Assembly: GCA_017848795.1 (NCBI GenBank)
Contig: JAFIHG010000027.1
Span: 1-64,000 of the forward strand
DNA from: Candidatus Nanopelagicales bacterium
Lineage (GTDB): Bacteria > Actinomycetota > Actinomycetes > S36-B12 > CAIYMF01
DNA: 64,000 bases
Direction of reading: 5' to 3'
Below the pieces are notes generated by a model. It searched no databases, was not told where the DNA came from, and saw only the letters and a program-made list of their open reading frames with translations. Position 1 is the first letter of the stretch. Each line of letters starts with the position of its first letter. Of this stretch, positions 1 to 7,066 are shown one piece after another. The translations under genes and the position numbers were made by a program.

Positions 1-115
1 CAGCCCGGACCAGGGCGCGACCAAGGACCTGCAGTGGAAGAGCCGGACAGACCGGCGGCTCCCACCCGCCCCACCACCCGCGGCAGCCATCAGAGATCAA
101 AATTGAGGCGCGCCA
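1..115. other. Left edge, no gene assigned
   Basis: No gene is assigned to these bases. The frame that later encodes CrtI is open from the edge but closes at TGA 104-106, and its 34-residue translation is Pro/Ala-rich with no family resemblance. It could be the tail of a gene starting left of the window. The other two forward frames also show nothing like the missing N-terminus of CrtI. Confidence 0.4.
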
Positions 116-1315
116 ATGTTGGTCGGTGGATCAGGGCTCAGCGGACCCGCGGACGCTGCTGGGTTCGACCTCTTCCTGAAATGGCTCGACTCATTGCACA
201 GTAGCGTCTTCTCGGCCTTCATCGATCGCAACTTCGACAGCGTCCTTGACCTTGTCGCGGACCCAGCCACGGCTAGCCGTCTGGTCCGAAGCGGCGCCCT
301 TCGGAGCCTGGATCACAAGCTCAGGACCTTCTTCCGGGACGAACGACTGCGGCGTGTTTTCGGCTTCCAGGCGCTGTACGCCGGTGTACCTCCGACCGTG
401 GCTCGGGCGCTGTTCGCCGTCATCACGTATATGGACACCGTTCGAGGGGTCTTTTACCCCGCTGGTGGTATGCACTCCGTACCGCGGGCTCTGGCGAGTA
501 CCTTGCGCACTGCGGGAGTTCCGATTCACCTGGGGACCGAAGTGCGCGAGATTGTCCGCAGCAGCGATGGCACGGTCCGCGGCGTAAGACTCACCGACGG
601 GACCCTGGAAGTAGCGGACGCAATCGCGTGTACGTTGGACTTGCCGGTCGCCTACGAGCGGTTGTTCCCCGAGCTCGCCCCTCCACGTTCGATTCAACGC
701 GGTAGGTTCTCACCGTCCGCTGTCGTGTGGCACCTGGGAGTCGAAGGACCATTACCTGCTCACATCAAGCACCACAACATCCATTTTGGTCGAGCCTGGC
801 ACTCGGCCTTTCGGGAGTTGGTTGACGAGGGCAGCCTCATGCGAGACCCGTCGCGGCTGGTGACAGTCCCGAGCGTGACCGATTCCTATGCTGCACCGAG
901 CGGCTGCGCCACTATGTATGTACTGGAACCGGTCCCGCACAATGGTTCCTCGATTAGCTGGTCGGAAGAGCGCGTGCCCATGCGTGAACGACTGCTCTCC
1001 TTCCTCGAGTCGCACAACTACCCGACCCGGATCATGCATGAGCAATTCGTGACACCGGACGAGTGGGCTGCGCAAGGGATGCATCTCGGAACCCCATTCG
1101 CGTTGGCGCACACCTTCAGGCAGTCCGGGCCGATGCGCCCGCCGAACGTCGACCGGCGCGTTCCCGGACTGGTGTTTGCTGGTTCAGGCACTACACCGGG
1201 TGTCGGGATCCCGATGGTCCTCCTGAGTGGTCGACTGGCTGCGGAACGGGTGCGACAGTATGAAGCAGCTGTGCATCGTGGGCCGCGTCGGCGAGTGCTG
1301 GAGGCTCGGGGGTGA
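116..1315 (+). pseudogene. crtI: 5'-truncated phytoene desaturase
   Basis: Related to CrtI, the FAD-dependent desaturase that converts phytoene to lycopene-type carotenoids. The 399-residue frame matches the family from about residue 10 on: GPADAAGF, FIDRNFDS (residues 35-42), YPAGGMHSVPRAL (114-126) and the C-terminal block PGLVFAGSGTTPGVGIP (about 349-365). A normal CrtI has about 500 residues. The first ~130, including the N-terminal GxGxxG FAD/NAD fold, are missing, because an in-frame TGA lies at 104-106 and homology stops there. The end overlaps the start of crtB (GTGACAATG), as in an intact crt operon. Base composition is lower in GC than the genes after 2.4 kb. Without the dinucleotide fold the product should be inactive. 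A frameshifted N-terminus left of the window is less likely, since no frame of bases 1-115 looks like CrtI. Confidence 0.8.
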
Positions 1316-2229
1316 CAATGTCGGCTGAGGTCGTGCGGCGCGGGTACGCCCGATGTGCTCAGATCACCCGGGAGCGGGGCACGACGTACTACTGGGGAGC
1401 GCTGCTCCTGCCGCGTACTGAACGCCGCCATGTGTTCGCGCTGTATACGCTGGCGCGGATCGCGGACGACATAGTCGACAACCACCCGTCTGCGTCAGCC
1501 GAACTGACGGGACGGCGCCTGAACACGTTCAGGGTGGCCGTCTTCGACGCCCTCGGTGCCGGCGAGTCGGTGGTACCGATCCTCGCGGCGATCGTCGCTA
1601 CTGTACGGGATCTCCCGATCCCCAGCGAACAAATTCGTCGATTCTTCGCGGCTATGGAAGCCGACCTTGTGCGCAACACCTACGAGACCTGGCAGGACCT
1701 GCTCGGCTACATGGACGGAAGCGCCGCGGTGATCGGTGAGATGATGCTGCCGATCCTCAAGCCGCATGCTGACGCGATGGCCCCGGCCCGATCGCTCGGC
1801 CTGGCCTTCCAACTGACCAACTTCCTGCGAGACGTCGGAGAGGACCTCGATCGGGGCAGGGTGTACTTGCCGCAGGAAGACCTGCGCGAGTTTGGCGCTG
1901 ATCCTTGGCGCCGGGCAGTAACTCAGCAGTGGCGGGAACTGATTGCCTTCGAGATCGACCGCAACCGACGCCTTTACCGAGAGGCCGACGACGGCTTGGC
2001 CGCGTTGCCTCCATCATCCCGGCGATGTGTGGTGGCCGCCCGACTGCTGTACGCCCGGATTCTCGACCGCATCGAAGACGCCGATTACGACGTCTTCATG
2101 ACCCGCCGCCGCGTGTCTACTCTCGCGAAGTCCACCCTCGCAGCGCGGACTTTGATGCATCGCGACCCGCGCGCTCTGCTGACCGGCGAGCGGTCAACGG
2201 AGCGGGCCCACATCGGGTTGGGTGTTTGA
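1312..2229 (+). CDS. crtB: Phytoene synthase
   Basis: Condenses two geranylgeranyl diphosphates into phytoene, the first committed step of C40 carotenoid synthesis. The 305-residue length is typical of the squalene/phytoene synthase family. Both Mg-diphosphate binding motifs are visible: DDIVD at residues 52-56 and the LTNFLRDVGEDLDRGRVYLP block around residue 170-185. The start is GTG at 1312, overlapping the crtI stop; ATG at 1318 is an alternative. The gene looks intact, although both neighbours (crtI upstream, idi downstream) are truncated, so the pathway cannot run from this locus alone. GC is visibly lower than in the rest of the window, consistent with transfer or a different history. 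Confidence 0.9.
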   Translation: MTMSAEVVRRGYARCAQITRERGTTYYWGALLLPRTERRHVFALYTLARIADDIVDNHPSASAELTGRRLNTFRVAVFDALGAGESVVPILAAIVATVRDLPIPSEQIRRFFAAMEADLVRNTYETWQDLLGYMDGSAAVIGEMMLPILKPHADAMAPARSLGLAFQLTNFLRDVGEDLDRGRVYLPQEDLREFGADPWRRAVTQQWRELIAFEIDRNRRLYREADDGLAALPPSSRRCVVAARLLYARILDRIEDADYDVFMTRRRVSTLAKSTLAARTLMHRDPRALLTGERSTERAHIGLGV

Positions 2230-2434
2230 CCAACTGGTCGTGTTCCTCGACCAGTCTGGACGCGTCACGGGAAGCGCACTCAAGTCTCAGGTGCATCACG
2301 ACGACTCACCACTTCATCTTGCGTTCTCCTGTTGTATCTTCGATGCGTCCGGGCGACTGGCGGTCACTAAGCGGGCCACGAGTAAGCCCAGCTTTCCCGG
2401 AGTCGTGACCAACTCGGTATGCGGTCTGGCTAGG
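2222..2434 (+). pseudogene. idi: 3'-truncated isopentenyl-diphosphate isomerase fragment
   Basis: The first ~70 residues resemble the N-terminus of type 1 IPP isomerase, a Nudix-fold enzyme interconverting IPP and DMAPP: DQLVVFLDQSGRVTG, HHDDSPLHLAFSCCIFD and PGVVTNSVCG, where the family has LHLAFSxxxFD and a TNSxCGHP active-site block. Similarity ends right after the active-site Cys-Gly, at about 2430. The frame then runs on as Arg-rich sequence antisense to the next gene. The rest of the ~180-residue protein, including the catalytic Glu region, is not present in any frame. The start overlaps the crtB stop by 8 nt, so this was an operon member before truncation. Confidence 0.75.
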
Positions 2435-2888
2435 CACGGACGCGGACGAGCTCACCGCCGACGGTACGCACGACGGTGCCGAGAACTGGTACGTGGTTCT
2501 TGGCGGCGGCGGCGAGCAGCGCCGAGTGCCACCGCTCGTCCACCACTGTCTGCCGCTCCGGGCCGTGTCGGTGCAGGATCAGACCGAGCTGCATGTCGTG
2601 TTGCGCGGCTGCGTCGGCGAATCCGGCGACCGCGGCGTAACAGTCGTCCGGACCCGGGTTGGTCGGCGGTGACTCGATGATGTTGACGACGCCGAATCCG
2701 CAGTCGCGGTCCACCATCAGCATGATCGCGCTGAGTCGGCGGCGGTCGTGGGACGGGATGTGATCGGCAGCGAACCGCAACGGGTCCCGCCGTTTCCAGT
2801 CCTCCAGCAGTGCGGGCGTGGCGTTGTCGTAACGGTCGAGCTCGTCGTGCTTCTCGAAGGGCCGGTCCGACCGGCGTCTGGTTGTCAT
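2430..2888 (-). CDS. Hypothetical protein
   Basis: A 152-residue protein of unknown function. The sequence looks like real coding DNA: it has mixed residue use, hydrophobic strands (LSAIMLMVDRDCGFGVVNII) and a helical segment (CYAAVAGFADAAAQHDMQLGL, about residues 83-103), and it is not Arg-rich as shadow frames here are. It has no signal peptide or membrane segment. Its TAG stop lies exactly at the point where the truncated idi homology ends on the other strand, so its C-terminus sits on the junction. It lies 76 bp downstream of the MFS gene on the same strand and may share its transcript. No family was recognised. Confidence 0.55.
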   Translation of the reverse strand: MTTRRRSDRPFEKHDELDRYDNATPALLEDWKRRDPLRFAADHIPSHDRRRLSAIMLMVDRDCGFGVVNIIESPPTNPGPDDCYAAVAGFADAAAQHDMQLGLILHRHGPERQTVVDERWHSALLAAAAKNHVPVLGTVVRTVGGELVRVRA

Positions 2889-2964
2889 GCGAGGACGATC
2901 CGCTCGTCGGCGTGTGGATCGTGCACGCCATCCACACCGCGGCTGTGCTACCGGCGGGGGCGGG

Positions 2965-4479
2965 TCACCGTCTTTTCAAGAGCGCCAGCGCGAGGAGCGC
3001 GGTGGCGAAAAGCAGGACGGCCGTGACCCCGGCGGTGATCTGCGAGCCTGTCACGAAGGCGTGGTGCGCCGATTCGACGAGCCGGGAACCGGCCGCCGCG
3101 GGCAGCTGCTCGGCAGTGACGATCGCGCCGCCGAGCGTGTCGCGGGCCGCGTGCGCTGCCTCCGGCGGTAGCCCGGTCGTGTCGAGCTGGCGGCGGTAGA
3201 CCGCGAGCAGGACGCTGCCGAGTACGGCGACCCCCAGCGCCCCGCCCAGCTCGTACGACGTCTCGGACACGGCCGACGCCGCGCCGGCCCGCTCGGGCTC
3301 TGCAGACTCCACGACCATCGCCGAGGTCAGCGTGAAGGCCACACCGACGCCGATGCCGATGAGGACGAACCCGACGACATAGAGGCCGGGGCCGCCGGTC
3401 GCCGACAGCGCCACCATGACGCCCGCGCCGAGCGCGGCGACGGCGAGCGGTATCCCGAGGGCGAGCCGGGAGCCCCACCAGCGCTGCAGCGGCGCCGCGA
3501 CGAGGGAGCCGACGACGGTCGCGAGCGTGCCGGGAAGCATGAGCAGCCCCGCCGGGAGCGGTCGGTAGTCCAGCACCAGCTGGATGAACTGGGAGCCGAA
3601 GAAGAGCACGCCAGCCAGCGCGAACATCGACAGCGCGTTGGCGATGACCGCCGTCGAGAACGCGCGGACTCGGAACAGGCGTACCTCGATCAGCGGGTGG
3701 GCGAGCGCGAGCTGGCGCCGTACGAAGACCCACCCGGCGGCCACCCCGCAGGCGCCGACCAGCAGCAGCGGAGCGGTGGCGCCGTGGGCCGCCGACTCCT
3801 TGATCGCGTACACGATCGCGAGCATCCCGCCCGCGGACAGCCCGACGCTGACCAGGTCGAAACGCCCCGCCTGCGGGTCGCGCGACTCGGGAACGACCCA
3901 CGGTGCGAAAACGACGAGCACCAGCATGATCGGTACGTTCACGAGGAACACCGACCCCCACCAGAAGTGCTCGAGCAGCCAGCCGCCCAGGAGCGGACCG
4001 ACCGCGGCGCCGCCGCCCCACATGGCCGCCCAGATCCCGATCGCGGTGGCGCGTTGTCGCCCGTCGACGAACATCACGCGGATCGACGCCAGCGTCGCGG
4101 GCATCAGGGTGGCGCCGGCCACGCCTTGCAGGACGCGCGCGGCGATGAGCAGCTCAGCGCTCGTCGAGAACGCCGCCAGCACGGAGGCGATCCCGAACCC
4201 GGCGGCGCCGAGCAACAGCACCCGGCGCCGGCCGATGCGGTCGCCCAGCGCGCCCATCGTCAGCAGCAGCGCGGCCAGCACGAACGAGTACGCGTCGATG
4301 ATCCACAGCAGTTGGGTGCTCGTCGGTGCGAGCGCCTCGCTGATGAAGGGGACGGCCAGGTCGAGCACGGTCGCGTCCACCGCGACGAGCAGAACGGCGA
4401 ACGCGAGCACACCGAGACCGGTCCACTCGCGCGCGCCGGCCCGCGCCGGGGCCGGCGCGGTGTCCTGCTCGGCCGTCAT
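2965..4479 (-). CDS. MFS drug efflux transporter, DHA2 (14-TM) family
   Basis: A proton-driven multidrug/antiseptic exporter of the EmrB/QacA type in the cytoplasmic membrane. The 504-residue protein has about 14 hydrophobic segments. Family motifs include the loop 2-3 signature GALGDRIGRRRVLL (about residues 75-90) and the antiporter-type motif GPLLGGWLLEHFWW around residue 140. TM1 carries VDATVLDLAVPF, typical of DHA2 proteins. The start was placed at ATG 4479 because the frame upstream is Arg/Pro-rich and crosses the TetR gene. It is divergent from that TetR gene across a 56-bp spacer containing a perfect 14-bp palindrome, so substrate-inducible repression is likely. The substrate is unknown. 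Confidence 0.9.
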   Translation of the reverse strand: MTAEQDTAPAPARAGAREWTGLGVLAFAVLLVAVDATVLDLAVPFISEALAPTSTQLLWIIDAYSFVLAALLLTMGALGDRIGRRRVLLLGAAGFGIASVLAAFSTSAELLIAARVLQGVAGATLMPATLASIRVMFVDGRQRATAIGIWAAMWGGGAAVGPLLGGWLLEHFWWGSVFLVNVPIMLVLVVFAPWVVPESRDPQAGRFDLVSVGLSAGGMLAIVYAIKESAAHGATAPLLLVGACGVAAGWVFVRRQLALAHPLIEVRLFRVRAFSTAVIANALSMFALAGVLFFGSQFIQLVLDYRPLPAGLLMLPGTLATVVGSLVAAPLQRWWGSRLALGIPLAVAALGAGVMVALSATGGPGLYVVGFVLIGIGVGVAFTLTSAMVVESAEPERAGAASAVSETSYELGGALGVAVLGSVLLAVYRRQLDTTGLPPEAAHAARDTLGGAIVTAEQLPAAAGSRLVESAHHAFVTGSQITAGVTAVLLFATALLALALLKRR

Positions 4480-4521
4480 CGACAGTCCTCCCAGCAACTC
4501 CGGCAGTCGGCGACCGGACCG

Positions 4522-4535
4522 ACCGTCCGGACGGT
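4522..4535. promoter_or_regulatory. Candidate TetR operator
   Basis: ACCGTCCGGACGGT is a perfect 14-bp palindrome. It ends one base before the first ATG of the TetR gene and lies 42 bp upstream of the divergent efflux gene. Position and symmetry fit a TetR dimer site repressing both genes; the assignment is inferred, not shown. Confidence 0.55.
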
Positions 4536-5084
4536 ATGGTGTCACACATGAGACCAGGCGACACGCGCGCCCGCATCCTGGACGCCCTCGAGCTGTTGCT
4601 CTCGCGCGCCGGCTCCTCGCAGCAGGTCTCCCTCGAGGCGGTCGCCGCCGCAGCCGGGGTGTCCAAGGGCGGGCTGCTGCACCACTACCCGAGCAAGGAA
4701 GCGCTCCTCGCCGCTCTCGTACGCCGCCTGGGGGAGCGGGCCGACGCGCAGCTCGCCGATGCGGTGGCCGGCGGCACCAGCGTCGCCGACTTCTACCTGC
4801 AGGCGTACGACGACTCGGACGAGCAGAGCCTCGCCCTGCTGCGGTCGGCCATCGCGGCGCTGCGCTCCGCCGACGGGCAGCACACCGAGGTGCAAGAAGC
4901 GCTGATCGAGGTCCTGCGGTCCTGGGACGACGGGCTGCGGCGCGAGATCGCCGACCCGGTACGCGCCGAGACGGTGCGGCTCGTCGGCGACGGGCTGTTC
5001 CTCGCGGCGCTGCTGGGCCTGCCGCAGCCGGATCCGGCACTGCACAAGGAGGTCGTGCGTCGCCTGCTCGACGGCGCCCGATGA
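4536..5084 (+). CDS. TetR-family transcriptional repressor
   Basis: A 182-residue one-component repressor, likely controlling the divergent DHA2 efflux pump. The N-terminal HTH is clear: TRARILDALELLLSRAG, then SLEAVAAAAGVSKGGLLHHY (about residues 32-51), ending in the typical YPSKEALLAAL. The C-terminal ligand domain is about 120 residues and is not assignable to a ligand class. ATG 4536 and ATG 4548 (MRPGDT) are both possible starts. The second would leave more room for a palindrome at 4522-4535 to act as operator. No membrane segment or other domain is seen. Confidence 0.88.
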   Translation: MVSHMRPGDTRARILDALELLLSRAGSSQQVSLEAVAAAAGVSKGGLLHHYPSKEALLAALVRRLGERADAQLADAVAGGTSVADFYLQAYDDSDEQSLALLRSAIAALRSADGQHTEVQEALIEVLRSWDDGLRREIADPVRAETVRLVGDGLFLAALLGLPQPDPALHKEVVRRLLDGAR

Positions 5085-5140
5085 ACCGGGCTGAGTCGCG
5101 ACCGCTGCTCACGGCCACGACCTGCTCCGCCAGAACGCGA

Positions 5141-5277
5141 CGCAACCATCCGTTGGTCGAGCGTAGTCGAGACCATGATCACCGATGTGGTCCGCTCCGA
5201 AAGAGCGGACGCACCCATCCGCCGGTCGAGCGTAGTCGAGACCATGATCACCGCCGTGGTCTCGACTACGCTCGACC
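5141..5277. repeat. GGTCGAGCGTAGTCGAGACC repeat cluster
   Basis: Two direct copies at 5141-5184 and 5210-5253 (44 bp, 3 mismatches) share the core GGTCGAGCGTAGTCGAGACC followed by ATGATCACCG. An exact reverse complement of the 20-bp core follows at 5258-5277, so copies two and three can form a stem. This core resembles a dispersed repeat I recall as common in some actinobacterial (Nocardioides-like) genomes. It probably is a small non-coding dispersed element; no transposase is present. Confidence 0.8.
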
Positions 5278-5305
5278 ACCGAGTCTCACCCGGTCTTTAA
5301 CGCGT

Positions 5306-5414
5306 CGACGGGCGCGCCACCAGGCCCAAAGTGACTCGATTTCGCTCGACCACCGCGGACCTGGCCGGTTTTTCATGCGCCGCCGGGCGCGCCACGAGGC
5401 GCAAAGTGACTCGA
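5306..5414. repeat. Pair of 34-bp direct repeats
   Basis: Bases 5306-5339 and 5381-5414 agree at 31 of 34 positions (CGMCGGGCGCGCC... AAAGTGACTCGA), with 41 bp between them. They adjoin the preceding repeat cluster and lie outside genes. Function unknown. Confidence 0.7.
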
Positions 5415-5558
5415 CAGCAGCTCGCTCCTGCGTTCCCCGGGGGTTCGTGTCGGGGGTGGGGAAACCGGCCGTTCCGCGGGTACCGGAGCCGCCCCGGCGT
5501 TAGTGTCGGGCCCGCTCGGGGCGTGATCAGCAACGGGGCCGATGGGTGTGGAGGCGAC

Positions 5559-6353
5559 ATGGACGAGGTCCCGGGGACGCGCACCTTCCGTGACTCCGGT
5601 GCCGGGTACGACACGTTCATGGGCCGGTACTCCAAGGAGTTGGCACCGGCGTTCGCCGACGTGTGCGTGCCGGCGGCCCCCGGAAGGTTCCTCGACGTGG
5701 GCTGCGGTCCGGGGGCGCTGACCGGAGTCGCCGTCGCCCGCCTCGGCGCCGCAGCGGTCGCGGCGGTGGATCCCACGCCGGGCTTCGTCCGGACGTGTCA
5801 GCAGCGCTACCCGGGGGTGGACGTGCGCGAGGCCACCGCGGAAGCGCTGCCTTTCGGCGACGACGGGTTCGACGGCGCCGCAGCCCAGTTGGTGCTGCAT
5901 TTCGTCACCGACCCGCAGGTGGCCGTCAGCGAGATGGCGCGGGTGGTACGCCCCGGTGGTGTCCTCGCCGCTGCCGTCTGGGACTTCACCGGTGGCATGC
6001 AGATGCTGCGGGCGTTCTGGGACGCCGCGTTGAGCCTCGACAGCGCGGCTCCGCACGAAGCGCACGAACTGCGGTTCGGTAGCCCGGGTGAGCTCGCCGA
6101 GCTGTTCTCGGGTGGTGGATTGCAGGACGTGGCGGAGTCCACGATCACCGTGGCGTCCCGCTACGACGGGTTCGACGAACTGTGGGAGGGCTTCCTGCGG
6201 GGGATCGGGCCGGCCGGTGCGTACGCAGCCGCCCAACCCCTCGAGAACCAGGCGCGGCTGCGCACGGCGCTCTTCGCCGAGGTCGGACGACCCGAGGGCG
6301 GGTTCTCGCTCGACGCGACCGCCCGGATCGTACGCGCCCGCACTCCGGGCTGA
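5559..6353 (+). CDS. Class I SAM-dependent methyltransferase
   Basis: A 264-residue cytosolic methyltransferase of the UbiE/Methyltransf_11 type. SAM motif I is FLDVGCGPGALTG (residues 44-56), followed by an acidic strand end (AAVDPTPGF), the EALPFGDDGFDGA motif near residue 97, and VRPGGVLAAAVWDF around residue 130. ATG 5559 was chosen because GGAGG lies at 5550-5554 and homology begins soon after (a longer upstream frame is repeat sequence). The substrate cannot be told. It is followed after 34 bp by a hypothetical gene on the same strand. Confidence 0.85.
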   Translation: MDEVPGTRTFRDSGAGYDTFMGRYSKELAPAFADVCVPAAPGRFLDVGCGPGALTGVAVARLGAAAVAAVDPTPGFVRTCQQRYPGVDVREATAEALPFGDDGFDGAAAQLVLHFVTDPQVAVSEMARVVRPGGVLAAAVWDFTGGMQMLRAFWDAALSLDSAAPHEAHELRFGSPGELAELFSGGGLQDVAESTITVASRYDGFDELWEGFLRGIGPAGAYAAAQPLENQARLRTALFAEVGRPEGGFSLDATARIVRARTPG

Positions 6354-6387
6354 CCCGCGTACGCGCGGCCGCTCTGGCATCCGCAGG

Positions 6388-6975
6388 ATGGCGTACGACC
6401 CGCTCGCGGAGAGCGTCGCGTTGATCGCGGCCGGCGAGCCGTTGCCGGTACCTCGACTCAGTCGGCGGCGGCGGTTCGCCGCGATGGCGGTCGACGTCGC
6501 GGGTGATGTCGCGGTCACCGTCTTTGCTCGACGCGGCGTCGGATGCACCTGGCAGGACTACCACGTGCTGGCGCGCCGGGGCGACCGGTGGGTGCTGCTC
6601 GGTGGAGGCGGCGGGACCAGCGAGCCGGACCTGCTCGACGAGCGTCCGGCGGTACTGCCCGCGGCACTCTTCCTGGCTGCCGACGGTTCCCGGACCGGAA
6701 CCCGGGCCATGGCGGTGGGCGGCGCCGGTGGCGTGCGTGACGACCGTGGGCGCATCGGCCGGTGGCCCTGGAGCGGACGGTGGGTCAGCTACGGCGAAGT
6801 CCGGGTCTCGGTGTCGGTCGCGTCCCTCCGGGTGGACGGCGCGTACCCGCGGGCGATCCCGGTGCCGTGGCACGGCCGCGCGGTGGTGGTGTGGACGGGG
6901 CGGCGACCACCTCGGTTGACCGCTCTCGACGCGGGCGGCTTTGCGATCGGTACGGCCGTCCTGCCAGGACGGTGA
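6388..6975 (+). CDS. Hypothetical protein
   Basis: A 195-residue protein with no recognised family. It begins with MAYDPLAESVALI and contains alternating hydrophobic strands and Gly-rich turns (WVLLGGGGGTSEPDLL, AMAVGGAGGVRDD), suggesting a mostly beta structure. No signal peptide, membrane segment or metal motif is visible. ATG 6388 was chosen because upstream sequence in this frame overlaps the methyltransferase gene. The short spacing after the methyltransferase suggests co-transcription. Confidence 0.65.
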   Translation: MAYDPLAESVALIAAGEPLPVPRLSRRRRFAAMAVDVAGDVAVTVFARRGVGCTWQDYHVLARRGDRWVLLGGGGGTSEPDLLDERPAVLPAALFLAADGSRTGTRAMAVGGAGGVRDDRGRIGRWPWSGRWVSYGEVRVSVSVASLRVDGAYPRAIPVPWHGRAVVVWTGRRPPRLTALDAGGFAIGTAVLPGR

Positions 6976-7038
6976 CTGGGAGCGCCGTGTCCGCCGACCG
7001 GTCCGGCTTCCGGATGGTCGACCGTGCGATGGGAATTT

Positions 7039-7055
7039 ATACCCCATAGGGGTAT
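7039..7055. promoter_or_regulatory. CsoR/CstR-type operator upstream of P-type ATPase
   Basis: ATACCCC-ATA-GGGGTAT is a perfect inverted repeat of 7-bp arms around 3 bp, ending 11 bp before the ATPase start. G-tract palindromes of this kind are the known sites of DUF156 (CsoR/CstR) repressors. A related site overlaps the start region of the repressor gene at 9528-9543, supporting control of both by the same protein. Confidence 0.8.
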
Positions 7056-7066
7056 GCTGGGGCGGC

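Larger units (their letters stand above)
5085..5558. other. Repeat-rich intergenic region, no gene
   Basis: This 474-bp gap holds no convincing gene. It contains two near-identical 44-bp direct repeats, an inverted 20-bp copy of their core, and a second pair of 34-bp direct repeats, listed separately. The frames that cross it translate to Arg/Ser-rich sequence only. The last ~90 bp should hold the promoter of the methyltransferase gene, but no clear -35/-10 pair stands out. Confidence 0.6.

Noticed and set aside
2452-2937. Alternative minus-strand frame overlapping the hypothetical gene at 2430-2888
   Set aside because: Its translation is Arg/Pro-rich in the way of shadow frames, whereas the 2430-2888 frame has balanced composition.
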